Positions 47,982 to 55,529 of a DNA stretch of 64,000 nt are shown here, piece after piece. The DNA comes from Cohnella sp. WQ 127256. GTDB lineage: Bacteria; Bacillota; Bacilli; Paenibacillales; Paenibacillaceae. Under the pieces are notes generated by a model. The model saw only the letters and a list, made by a program, of their open reading frames with translations. It was not told the DNA's origin and made no database searches. How positions within the stretch are numbered: the stretch's first letter is position 1; every line of letters begins with the position of its first letter. Position numbers and translations under genes: made by a program. The DNA lies in assembly GCF_024519285.1 (NCBI RefSeq), contig NZ_JAMZCY010000001.1, positions 434,001 to 498,000 on the forward strand. The letters are read 5' to 3'.

Positions 47982-49394
47982 ATGAATAACACGATTAAGC
48001 AGGAACTAAGGGATATAGTGGGTCAAAACTACTTCAAGGATGATGAAGAATCACTGGTCACACATTCTTATGATGGTACACCCATGCTTCAATCTTTACC
48101 TGATGGAGTAATTTACCCCAAGGATACAGCAGAAGTATCGGCCATTATGAAAATACTTAATAGGAACCATGTTCCGCTTGTTAGCCGGGGATCGGGTACG
48201 AATCTGTGTGGAGGTACCGTCCCTGTCCAAGGGGGTGTCGTTATGGTCATGCACCGAATGAATGCCATATTAGAGGTTGATTTGCAAAATCTAACGGCAA
48301 CGGTTCAGCCTGGGATGATCACGAAGCAATTCATCGAGCATGTTGAAGGAATGGGACTGTTCTACCCTCCGGATCCAAGCAGCATGTCTATTTCAACAAT
48401 CGGAGGTAATATTGCAGAATGCTCTGGTGGGCTTCGCGGCTTAAAATATGGGACAACGAAGGATTATGTTTTAGGGCTGGAGTGTGTTCTAGCTTCGGGG
48501 GAAATCGTGCGTACAGGCGGCAAATTAATGAAGGATGTAGCTGGTTATGATCTAACAAAGCTTCTGATCGGATCAGAAGGGACTTTGGCGATTATTACGG
48601 AAGCGACACTAAAGCTTATTCCCATGCCTAAGCACAAGAAGACGATGCTCGCGATGTTCACGGATTTATATAGCGCAGCTCGCACAGTTTCTCATATTAT
48701 TGAGAACCGAATTATCCCTGCAACGCTTGAATTTATGGATAATCCAACGATTAAAGTTGTAGATGATTATGCCAAGCTAGGTCTACCTCTGGATATGGCA
48801 GCTATTCTTCTCATTGAGCAGGATGGAGAGCCTGAGATGGTGGAGCGTGATATTCAACGGATTTCCGAAATATGCCGAGAAGAGCAAGCGGCGCAAATCA
48901 GTATTGCTAATAATCAAGAAGAGGCGTTGAAGCTATTAACCGCAAGACGTAGTGCTTTTACGGCATTGGCAAGATTACGTCCAACGACCATTCTGGAGGA
49001 TGCGACGGTTCCCCGTTCCAAGATTGCGGAAATGGTATTGGAAATCAATCGCATTGCCCTCAAATATAATGTACAGATTTGCACGTTCGGACATGCTGGA
49101 GACGGCAATCTTCATCCAACGGCAACGACGGATGCACGAGATAAGGAAGAAATTCATCGCGTTGAAGAGGCATTCGCCGAAATATTCGAAGCAGCCATCG
49201 CTTTGGGAGGCACCATAACAGGGGAGCATGGGGTTGGGTTAGTTAAGGCTCCGTTTCTGGAGTGGAAAGTAGGCGCAGCAGGTATTGAATTGATGAAAGG
49301 GATTAAGCTAGCGTTCGATCCGATGCACTTGTTAAATCCCGGTAAAATATTTGCAAAAGAAACAAGACGTAGGGTGGTGCTTAATCGTGGCTAA
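47982..49394 (+). CDS. glcD: FAD-linked glycolate/D-lactate oxidase subunit GlcD
   Basis: A 470-residue flavoprotein counted from the ATG at 47982. An FAD-binding type 4 domain (VPLVSRGSGTNLCGGTVPVQGG, PDPSSMSISTIGGNIAECSGGLRG, YDLTKLLIGSEGTLAII) is followed by the FAD-linked oxidase C-terminal domain with GHAGDGNLHP and TGEHGVGLVK. It oxidises glycolate to glyoxylate or D-lactate to pyruvate, passing electrons through the FeS protein GlcF to the membrane. The ATG at 47982 suits the family start, with AGGGGGA about 12 bases upstream; an ATG at 47949 is possible. No GlcE subunit is present; GlcF follows directly. Confidence 0.88.
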   Translation: MNNTIKQELRDIVGQNYFKDDEESLVTHSYDGTPMLQSLPDGVIYPKDTAEVSAIMKILNRNHVPLVSRGSGTNLCGGTVPVQGGVVMVMHRMNAILEVDLQNLTATVQPGMITKQFIEHVEGMGLFYPPDPSSMSISTIGGNIAECSGGLRGLKYGTTKDYVLGLECVLASGEIVRTGGKLMKDVAGYDLTKLLIGSEGTLAIITEATLKLIPMPKHKKTMLAMFTDLYSAARTVSHIIENRIIPATLEFMDNPTIKVVDDYAKLGLPLDMAAILLIEQDGEPEMVERDIQRISEICREEQAAQISIANNQEEALKLLTARRSAFTALARLRPTTILEDATVPRSKIAEMVLEINRIALKYNVQICTFGHAGDGNLHPTATTDARDKEEIHRVEEAFAEIFEAAIALGGTITGEHGVGLVKAPFLEWKVGAAGIELMKGIKLAFDPMHLLNPGKIFAKETRRRVVLNRG

Positions 49395-50733
49395 TTCATC
49401 ATCCTCAACATCCGAAGCGTTACGGCAAACCTTGCAGCTAAAGCTGGATTACGATCAACTAACGAATTGTATGCGCTGCGGTTTTTGTTTGCCAGCTTGT
49501 CCAACATTCAAGGAAACAGGAATTGAAGCAGAATCCCCGCGTGGGCGTATCGCTCTCATGAAAGCGGCAGTAGACGGTTTAATGGAGCCGGATGTTCGTT
49601 TCGAGGAACAAATGAGTCATTGCCTTGGCTGCAGAGCCTGCGAGCCAGCTTGTCCTGCAGATGTAAAGTACGGTCAATTGATCGAGCAAGCCAGAGATGC
49701 TATTGAAGACCATACTACACAGCATCGTGTATGGGTAAAGGGAGTTCGTAAGCTCGTATTTAAGCAATTATTTCCGCATCAAGGTCGGATGAAAATGCTG
49801 GGCAAAGGCCTCCGCTTTTATCAAAGGTCAGGGCTTCAAAGCGTTGTTCGTAAAACAGGAGCAGTCAAGCTATTTTCCAAACAATTGTCTTCCTTAGAAC
49901 GGATATTGCCTAAAGCATCGGGTAAAGGGGTTGTTGATCAGCTTGGTACTCGTATTCCGGCTAAAGGCAAGAAGATTGCTACGGTTGGCATGTTCAGGGG
50001 TTGCTTAATGGATACGTTATTCATGGAAACAAATTATAAAACGGTGGGGTTACTCACTGAAGCAGGGTTCGAAGTGGTCATCCCAGATCAACAAAATTGC
50101 TGTGGCGCTTTACATGCTCATAGTGGAGAAACGACGCAAGCGAAAGAGCTAGCCAAAAATAATATTCGCGCTTTCCAGGAAGCGGGTGTCGATTACATCA
50201 TCTCTAATGCAGGTGGATGCGGGGCAATCCTGGTCGAATACGATCACCTGCTACACGATGAACCGGAGTGGCAGGAGCAAAGCTTATGGTTTGCAAAAAG
50301 AGTTAAAGATATTAGTGCCATTTTGGTGGAAAAGGGAAACCCGCTTCTATTTAACAACAGTAATGATAAATCGGAGCCTGTCCGCATCACCTATCAAGAT
50401 TCGTGTCATTTGAAGAATGTAATGAAAGCAGGAGCTGCGCCAAGGAAGCTATTATCTTCATTACCTAATGTTGACTTTGTGGAAATGCAAGATGCAGGTT
50501 CATGCTGCGGCTCGGCAGGGATATATAATGTAACGCAGCCTGAGATGGCGAATCAAATTCTTGATCACAAAATGCAGCACGTAAATGCGACAAGACCTCA
50601 TTATATCGTGACGAGTAATCCGGGGTGTCTGTTGCAGATGAAGCTGGGAATTGATAAGCATGCCGACAACAATCAGATGCAGGCCATTCATATCGTTGAT
50701 TTTTTGTATGAACGGATGAAGGGACTTAATTAG
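49387..50733 (+). CDS. glcF: Glycolate/lactate oxidase iron-sulfur subunit GlcF
   Basis: A 448-residue protein with two [4Fe-4S] clusters near the N-terminus: CMRCGFCLPACPTF (C28, C31, C34, C38) and CLGCRACEPACPAD. Two CCG domains follow, with QQNCCGALHAHSGE and DAGSCCGSAGIYNV. It receives electrons from GlcD and delivers them to the respiratory chain at the membrane. The GTG at 49387 overlaps the glcD stop by eight bases and has GGGTGG ten bases upstream, so the pair is translationally coupled. The frame extends further upstream only inside glcD. Confidence 0.9.
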   Translation: MANSSSSTSEALRQTLQLKLDYDQLTNCMRCGFCLPACPTFKETGIEAESPRGRIALMKAAVDGLMEPDVRFEEQMSHCLGCRACEPACPADVKYGQLIEQARDAIEDHTTQHRVWVKGVRKLVFKQLFPHQGRMKMLGKGLRFYQRSGLQSVVRKTGAVKLFSKQLSSLERILPKASGKGVVDQLGTRIPAKGKKIATVGMFRGCLMDTLFMETNYKTVGLLTEAGFEVVIPDQQNCCGALHAHSGETTQAKELAKNNIRAFQEAGVDYIISNAGGCGAILVEYDHLLHDEPEWQEQSLWFAKRVKDISAILVEKGNPLLFNNSNDKSEPVRITYQDSCHLKNVMKAGAAPRKLLSSLPNVDFVEMQDAGSCCGSAGIYNVTQPEMANQILDHKMQHVNATRPHYIVTSNPGCLLQMKLGIDKHADNNQMQAIHIVDFLYERMKGLN

Positions 50734-50751
50734 GTTACAATGAATTGCTTT

Positions 50752-50789
50752 TTGATTTTTATTCCTATCTCCGTTATTATAAGTAATAA
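50752..50789 (+). promoter_or_regulatory. Promoter of fur with overlapping palindrome
   Basis: TTGATT (50752-50757) and TATTAT (50775-50780) are 17 bases apart, a good sigma-A promoter. TTATTA-TAAG-TAATAA (50774-50789) covers the -10 element, as expected for an A/T-rich Fur-family box and autorepression. The downstream open frame starts before this site, but the promoter shows the coding start must be later. Confidence 0.6.
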
Positions 50790-50832
50790 TTACACACTTG
50801 AATTTGAGATGGAAGCTGGGGTGAGCAACAGA

Positions 50833-51315
50833 ATGGATATCGTGGAGCAAATCGACAAGATTAATCGCCAATTGACGGTTAAAGGATACAAACTTACTCC
50901 TCAACGTGAAATTACGCTAAAGGTGCTGCTTGAGAATGAGAAGGATCATTTAAGCGCCGAGGATGTATACATGCTGGTGAAAAGGAAATTTCCTGAAATA
51001 GGTCTTGCCACGGTCTATCGTACTTTGGAGCTACTCGCGGAATTGCATATTGTGCAGAAAATGAATTTTGGAGACGGGGTCGCTCGTTTCGATCTTCGTT
51101 TTGAAGGGCACGAGCATATGCACCACCATCTGATCTGCGGCGTGTGCGGAGCACTGGAGGAAATAGAAGACGATTGGTTAACGGATTTGGAGCAAAAAAT
51201 TGCTCGTGAATATGGCTTTCAAGTGACCGATCATCGTCTAGATTTCACTGGCGTATACAATAAGTGCAAAAATAATAGTAAGCCGTGCAAGAAACTGGGA
51301 AAAGCCGTCTCCTGA
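50833..51315 (+). CDS. fur: Ferric uptake regulator Fur
   Basis: A 160-residue Fur-family repressor. The HTH region is KGYKLTPQREITLKVLLENEKDHLSAEDVYMLV and IGLATVYRTLELLAEL. The metal region is GHEHMHHHLICGVCGALEEIEDDWL, with C102/C105 and a His cluster (H93, H95, H97-H99). The text is close to Fur rather than PerR or Zur of Bacillus. The second C-terminal CxxC is replaced by a wider C145/C152 pair. GGGGTGAG lies seven bases before the ATG at 50833; the longer open frame would include the promoter. Fur represses iron uptake genes when Fe(II) is plentiful. A hairpin ends the unit, and a heme-exporter-like set follows. Confidence 0.92.
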   Translation: MDIVEQIDKINRQLTVKGYKLTPQREITLKVLLENEKDHLSAEDVYMLVKRKFPEIGLATVYRTLELLAELHIVQKMNFGDGVARFDLRFEGHEHMHHHLICGVCGALEEIEDDWLTDLEQKIAREYGFQVTDHRLDFTGVYNKCKNNSKPCKKLGKAVS

Positions 51316-51354
51316 CGTCAAACTCGTAGCGTAAGTAATTAACATAAACAATGA

Positions 51355-51394
51355 ACAACCCCCACATGGCCTTGTTTGGCTTGTCGGGGGTTGT
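51355..51394 (+). terminator. Terminator after fur
   Basis: ACAACCCCC pairs with GGGGGTTGT, with a further TGGCC/GGC stem inside. The tail CTTGCT is T-poor, so the stop may be partial. Confidence 0.7.
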
Positions 51395-51428
51395 CTTGCT
51401 AGATTAACTATAGGAAGGGGACGATCCA

Positions 51429-51998
51429 ATGGCACGCCAACGAGCATTTACAAAGACTGAGCTTCTAGATGCAACGGAAGAGCTTTTGTTAGAGCGAGGT
51501 TATGATGGTTTTCATTTGAAGGCATTATCTGAGAAGTTAAATGGAGCAAGAAGCACGATTTATGAATATTTTTCGAACAAGGATGAGATTGTCGCGGCAT
51601 GTATGCGCCGGACGATGGAGCAGATGCTTGCTGCATGTACAGCGATCGAAAACCTTCCTCCTATGCTGGCTTTGAAGAAGACGTTAGTTATTTTTCTGGA
51701 ACAAGCTCATTTTCATAAATTGATGCTAGCGGCACCTAAGGTTGACCAAACCGCTTCAGAGAAGGCTAAGGTTGATTTACTCTATCTGGATCAAGGGCAT
51801 ATGGAGCTTAAAGCTCAACTGATGGCCCTGTTCGAGAAAGCGAAACAGGAGGGTTTAATCCGGGCTGATATTCCTTTACCCGTCATAGTCGCGGTTTTTT
51901 TCCATGCGATCGAAACACCAAATTGGCTGGAGCTTCCTGCGGAGCAGTGGGCGGAAATGTTATTTAAGCTATGGTTGGACGGTGGGAATCGTGAGTAA
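51429..51998 (+). CDS. TetR-family transcriptional regulator
   Basis: A 189-residue TetR repressor. The HTH is FTKTELLDATEELLLERGYDGFHLKALSEKLNGARSTIYEYFSNKDEIV, as in most TetR proteins, and the rest is a helical ligand-binding domain without recognisable signature. AGGAAGGGGAC lies before the ATG. The next genes in the same direction encode a four-helix membrane protein and an HrtB/HrtA-like exporter, separated by a promoter and the perfect palindrome TTCGACA-CAAC-TGTCGAA. It probably represses the exporter, much as HrtR does in Lactococcus. What it senses is unknown. Confidence 0.9.
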   Translation: MARQRAFTKTELLDATEELLLERGYDGFHLKALSEKLNGARSTIYEYFSNKDEIVAACMRRTMEQMLAACTAIENLPPMLALKKTLVIFLEQAHFHKLMLAAPKVDQTASEKAKVDLLYLDQGHMELKAQLMALFEKAKQEGLIRADIPLPVIVAVFFHAIETPNWLELPAEQWAEMLFKLWLDGGNRE

Positions 51999-52018
51999 TA
52001 AATGTAAAATCGTTCAAT

Positions 52019-52099
52019 TTGACACATGAGTCGGAATGATGCAAAATAGATGAAGGCGAGCAGAATATTTTTTTAAATTAATTCGACACAACTGTCGAA
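52019..52099 (+). promoter_or_regulatory. Promoter and TetR-type operator for the exporter operon
   Basis: TTGACA (52019-52024) and CAAAAT (52042-52047), 17 bases apart, form a likely promoter. TTCGACA-CAAC-TGTCGAA (52082-52099), a perfect 7-bp inverted repeat, lies downstream, 22 bases before the ATG of the membrane protein. Binding there by the upstream TetR protein would block elongation or translation start. Confidence 0.65.
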
Positions 52100-52120
52100 A
52101 ACGAGGGGGAGTTTTTCATA

Positions 52121-52573
52121 ATGGATGCTTTATTGCTGTTTCTCCACCTTGGAGGTTTGTCGGTCTGGCTAGGTTCAGCTGTCATGGTTGCTCTTCAATT
52201 GATGATCATGAAGAGGAACATTCAAGCGACTGATATCTCGAGTCTAACTAGCAAGACGATTCGTGTATTTACTCGAGTCACACATCCAAGTGCGTTTCTT
52301 GTATTGTTATCGGGCATATGGATGCTGATGAGAATCGGAATGGAAAATCACGATAACTTTCCATTCTGGCTAAAGTTTATGGAAATGTTCGGTTCAATGG
52401 TCATTTTGATTTTCATTATTACGGTATCCATTCTAGGCAAAAAGGTCATTAAGCGAATAGCTGAAGGCAACTGGAGCTTAGTCGGGAAAAGCATCATAAC
52501 CTTCATCATCGTGACATTGATATTCGCCGTGTTGGCCTTTGTCATCATCTTTGTAGTTAGTGGAAAATATTAA
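52121..52573 (+). CDS. Four-helix membrane protein, DUF2269/HemJ-like
   Basis: A 150-residue integral membrane protein with four predicted segments, near residues 3-27, 53-73, 84-106 and 122-147. The first has LLFLHLGGLSVWLGSAVM, with H9 followed by a Gly/Trp motif, and the second starts RVTHPSAFLVLLSGIW, with H55. Conserved His residues in helices one and two occur in DUF2269, CopD and HemJ-like families, some of which bind heme or metal. Its first position in an operon with HrtB/HrtA-like exporter genes fits a role in heme or hydrophobic-compound homeostasis, but no function can be assigned. GAGGGGGAG precedes the ATG. Confidence 0.7.
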   Translation: MDALLLFLHLGGLSVWLGSAVMVALQLMIMKRNIQATDISSLTSKTIRVFTRVTHPSAFLVLLSGIWMLMRIGMENHDNFPFWLKFMEMFGSMVILIFIITVSILGKKVIKRIAEGNWSLVGKSIITFIIVTLIFAVLAFVIIFVVSGKY

Positions 52574-52599
52574 AGAAATAACATCAGGAGGCGGTTGCA

Positions 52600-53709
52600 T
52601 TGTTTTTAGCATGGCGTGAAATTAAGCATTCCAAACTCAGGTACTTATTGATCGGTCTTATTATTATGTTGATCGCGTGGCTTGTATTTTTTTTATCAGG
52701 ATTAGCAAATGGGCTATCCACAGCTAACGGAGCCTCGATTCAGAGCATGAAAGCGGATTATGTAGTATTCGATAAAAATTCCAGTGTGTCCATGCTCAGG
52801 TCGTTGCTACCTGACTCCATGGTGGATGAAATCAAGAAAACGCCAGGCGTAAAAGATGCCGCTCCGTTAGGTCAGTTAACAGTATCGATAGCCAAGGTTA
52901 ACGATGAAGAGCAAGTAGACGCGACGATCTTAGCTACCGAACCGAACAGCTTCTTGGTTCCCAAAATCAACGAAGGCACATCGTTCCACAACGACTCGAA
53001 TGAGATTATCCTCGATGATTCGTTCAAGAGCTACGGTTACGCGATCGGCGATCAATTAAAAATTATTCAGAGCGATAAAGTGCTCAAAGTGGTCGGTTTT
53101 GTATCTAACCAAGCTTATAATCATATGCCAGTCCTGTTTATGGATATTCAGCATTGGCAGACATTGAAATTTCCGACAGAGCAGTCCAAATCGGGTATAG
53201 AAAATCCTGTTAGTGTGATCGCGGTGCAAAAGGATAGTGATTTTAATAAGGATATACTAAATCAAATATCGAATATCGATGTCGTTACGAAAAATACTGC
53301 GCTTCAGAATCTTCCTGGGTATAGTGCAGAATCGCTTAGCGTTAATATGATGCTTTTCTTCTTATTTATTATTGCGGCATTTGTGCTTGCCGTATTTTTC
53401 TACGTCATTACTTTGCAGAAGAGTAATCAATTTGGTGTGTTGAAAGCAATTGGGGCAAATACGGCTTTTTTATCCAAAAATTTAATCATGCAGGTGTTGA
53501 TCGTGACAGCAATAGGGATATTGGTGGGTGTTGTCTTAACCTATGGAATAGCAAGTGTAATTCCCGAGAAAGTGCCCTTTGCGCTAGATAACTTGACCGT
53601 GGCTATATACAGCTTGTTATTACTGGTTATTGCATTGTTGGGTACAATTCTTTCTTTGGGAAGAATTGCCAAGATCGATGCGCTTCAGGCAATCGGGAGG
53701 GTCGAATAA
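52600..53709 (+). CDS. ABC transporter permease, FtsX/HrtB-like
   Basis: A 369-residue permease of the MacB/FtsX type. There is one N-terminal membrane segment (YLLIGLIIMLIAWLVFFLSGLA), an extracellular domain of about 200 residues (DYVVFDKNSSVSMLRSLLP, VKDAAPLGQ, FHNDSNEIILDDSFK), then three segments near 255-280, 300-325 and 335-358. This is HrtB topology. AGGAGG eight bases upstream selects the TTG at 52600. HrtB with HrtA exports heme in several Gram-positives; other FtsX permeases export peptides or drugs. Overlap with the ATPase gene by one base shows they are a pair. Confidence 0.85.
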   Translation: MFLAWREIKHSKLRYLLIGLIIMLIAWLVFFLSGLANGLSTANGASIQSMKADYVVFDKNSSVSMLRSLLPDSMVDEIKKTPGVKDAAPLGQLTVSIAKVNDEEQVDATILATEPNSFLVPKINEGTSFHNDSNEIILDDSFKSYGYAIGDQLKIIQSDKVLKVVGFVSNQAYNHMPVLFMDIQHWQTLKFPTEQSKSGIENPVSVIAVQKDSDFNKDILNQISNIDVVTKNTALQNLPGYSAESLSVNMMLFFLFIIAAFVLAVFFYVITLQKSNQFGVLKAIGANTAFLSKNLIMQVLIVTAIGILVGVVLTYGIASVIPEKVPFALDNLTVAIYSLLLLVIALLGTILSLGRIAKIDALQAIGRVE

Positions 53710-54389
53710 TGGAAAAACTAATGATCAATCAAGTATCCAAGGTGTATGGCGAGAAGGAGTCCTCCGTTAAAGCATTGGATTCGGTGTCCCTTAATGTAAA
53801 GGAAGGGGAGTTTATTGCTGTAGTTGGTCCATCGGGCTCGGGGAAAACCTCACTTCTAGCTATTGTAGGAGCATTGCTGAAACCAACCCAAGGAAGCATT
53901 AAATTAAACGGCATTGAAATGAAGGGGTTAACCTCTAGTCAGCTCACAAAAATAAGGATGAATCAAATCGGGTTTATTTTGCAATCATCGAATTTAATAC
54001 CTTATTTAACCGCTAAAGATCAATTGCTGCTGCTTTCCCATATGGCAGGAAATAATGGGAGGGAATATCGTAATCGCGCGGAGGAGCTTCTGTCAAATTT
54101 AGGTTTAGCACATCGGATGAATCATTATCCAGAAGCTTTGTCCGGGGGAGAGAAGCAAAGGGTAGCAATTGCTAGAGCTTTAATGAATAATCCGGACATC
54201 ATTCTGGCGGATGAGCCGACAGCGAGTCTGGATACGCAACGTGGGCGTGAAGTGGTACAGATGCTGGTAAAGGAAGTAAAAACAAGAAAGAAAGCAGCTA
54301 TTATGGTTACACATGATGAACGGATGCTTGATCTGTGCGACCGAATCATGCGAATGACAGACGGTAAGCTTACTGAATTGCGTGCATAG
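53709..54389 (+). CDS. ABC transporter ATP-binding protein, HrtA/LolD-like
   Basis: A 226-residue ATPase with Walker A VGPSGSGKTSLL, a Q-loop in FILQSSNLIPYLTA, signature LSGGEKQRVAIARAL, Walker B IILADEPTASLD and the switch His in MVTHD. Its closest family is the MacB/LolD/HrtA group that works with FtsX-type permeases. It powers the preceding permease, with which it overlaps. No terminator with a clear T-run follows. The next gene is on the opposite strand. Confidence 0.9.
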   Translation: MEKLMINQVSKVYGEKESSVKALDSVSLNVKEGEFIAVVGPSGSGKTSLLAIVGALLKPTQGSIKLNGIEMKGLTSSQLTKIRMNQIGFILQSSNLIPYLTAKDQLLLLSHMAGNNGREYRNRAEELLSNLGLAHRMNHYPEALSGGEKQRVAIARALMNNPDIILADEPTASLDTQRGREVVQMLVKEVKTRKKAAIMVTHDERMLDLCDRIMRMTDGKLTELRA

Positions 54390-54501
54390 AAGAAAGCCCA
54401 CAAACCTAATGGAAGGCAAGTGGGTTGTACTCTAGCTAGCTCGAATAATACAAAATGATTCGAATATTATGGTCGAATTAGGGGAGCAGAGACAGCTGAT
54501 A

Positions 54502-54624
54502 TTAATAACCAGCACGCAAGATGATTACCAAGAGTACGAATAGAACAAGTGCGAATGCCGCAGCACTCATTCCACCACCACTAACGCCACAACCTGCACC
54601 AACACCTGCAACAGGGTATCCCAA
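54502..54624 (-). CDS. YjcZ-family sporulation peptide
   Basis: A 40-residue frame on the reverse strand, from a TTG at 54624-54622 to TAA at 54502. It starts with MGYPVAGVGAGCGVSGGG and ends with AAAFALVLFVLLVIILRAGY. A Gly-rich head and one hydrophobic C-terminal segment are the mark of the YjcZ/CotTaK-type spore proteins of Bacillota. GGTGGTG lies six bases before the start; GTG codons at 54636 and 54633 are in frame but unlikely. The protein is probably a small membrane-associated spore component. The 415-base gap between the ABC ATPase and the next gene holds only this gene. Confidence 0.8.
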   Translation of the reverse strand: MGYPVAGVGAGCGVSGGGMSAAAFALVLFVLLVIILRAGY

Positions 54625-54804
54625 GTCTATCACCACCGTGCTTTTATTATGACAATTAGTCATTTATGTAGCTTATGCCGGGCTACCTATATGGACAGTA
54701 CATTTACCCAGTTGAACTAAAAACAGGCGAATGCCTCCTAAGCATAAATTGAACCTCCAAGGACACCTTATGAGGGTAATCAATTATTCTAAGGGGGTTT
54801 TCTT

Positions 54805-55365
54805 TTGAGAAAGTTTTTGGTCAGCTTGTCAATGGTCATGAGCTTGTCATTGGTTCTAATGGTACCTGCCTTCGCTGAGCACACAACGAGCAAGGTGACT
54901 ACCAACAGTACCACGCCGCCTTCGCTTACAACTCCAAGTGTAACGAAGACCTATAATCCAAGTCCTAATGCCACGATTAACCGCATGAACGTTACAACGA
55001 ATAATGGGACTGGAACGTACAACGGCACTTACAATGGAATAACGGGCACTCCTAATACCCCATTAGGAACGTATGGAACTAATGGCGTAAATGGAACATA
55101 CGGGACGAACGGGGTGTACGGAACTAACGGAGTTAATAATGGGACATACAGAACCTACGGGACGAATGGGACCTATGGAGCTTATGATTCAACAAGAATG
55201 AACACCTACAGACCTTACAGTACGCATATGACCACTCGTGCAAAAAACACGGTAAGAGCTATGGAAACAACGACTAAGAGAAGCTTTAACTGGGGTTGGT
55301 TAGGTTTAATTGGATTATTCGGATTAGCGGGTATGCGCAGCCGTAGTCGTGATGATGTACGATAA
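54805..55365 (+). CDS. Secreted WGxxGxxG-family protein with Asn/Thr/Gly/Tyr repeats
   Basis: A 186-residue protein from a TTG start with AAGGGGG upstream. A signal peptide (residues 1-24, LVLMVPAFAEH) is followed by a Thr/Asn/Pro-rich region. Residues 70-135 contain tandem GTYGTNGV-like repeats (GTYGTNGVNGTYGTNGVYGT and variants). The C-terminus is NWGWLGLIGLFGLAGMRSRSRDD, which is the WGxxGxxG pattern followed by a basic tail, a sorting-like segment common in Paenibacillus and Bacillus. The protein is presumably exported and anchored or processed at the C-terminal hydrophobic part. The low-complexity core suggests a cell-surface or spore-coat filler. It is monocistronic, with a terminator after it. 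Confidence 0.82.
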   Translation: MRKFLVSLSMVMSLSLVLMVPAFAEHTTSKVTTNSTTPPSLTTPSVTKTYNPSPNATINRMNVTTNNGTGTYNGTYNGITGTPNTPLGTYGTNGVNGTYGTNGVYGTNGVNNGTYRTYGTNGTYGAYDSTRMNTYRPYSTHMTTRAKNTVRAMETTTKRSFNWGWLGLIGLFGLAGMRSRSRDDVR

Positions 55366-55381
55366 AATATAGGAATAAGTG

Positions 55382-55416
55382 ATCCTCATTTGGCTAATAA
55401 GCCGAATGGGGATTTT
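55382..55416 (+). terminator. Terminator after the WGxxGxxG gene
   Basis: ATCCTCATT-T-GGC pairs with GCC-G-AATGGGGAT around loop TAATAA (one T-G pair), followed by TTTTC. Confidence 0.8.
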
Positions 55417-55468
55417 CAAATTTCATTTTTGTTAGCATAAAATTATGTTACACTCATATCAACATAAC

Positions 55469-55499
55469 AAGGTGGCTCGATCTAATGGGGAGTCACCTT
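55469..55499 (+). terminator. Hairpin in the leader of the fourth sensor kinase
   Basis: AAGGTGGCTC pairs with GAGTCACCTT (one G-T pair), followed by TTGTTG. It lies 31 bases before the kinase start, beyond the likely promoter region, so it may act as an attenuator or 5'-stabiliser. Confidence 0.5.
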
Positions 55500-55529
55500 T
55501 TGTTGTCTTATAGCGAAGGAGTTCACTTG

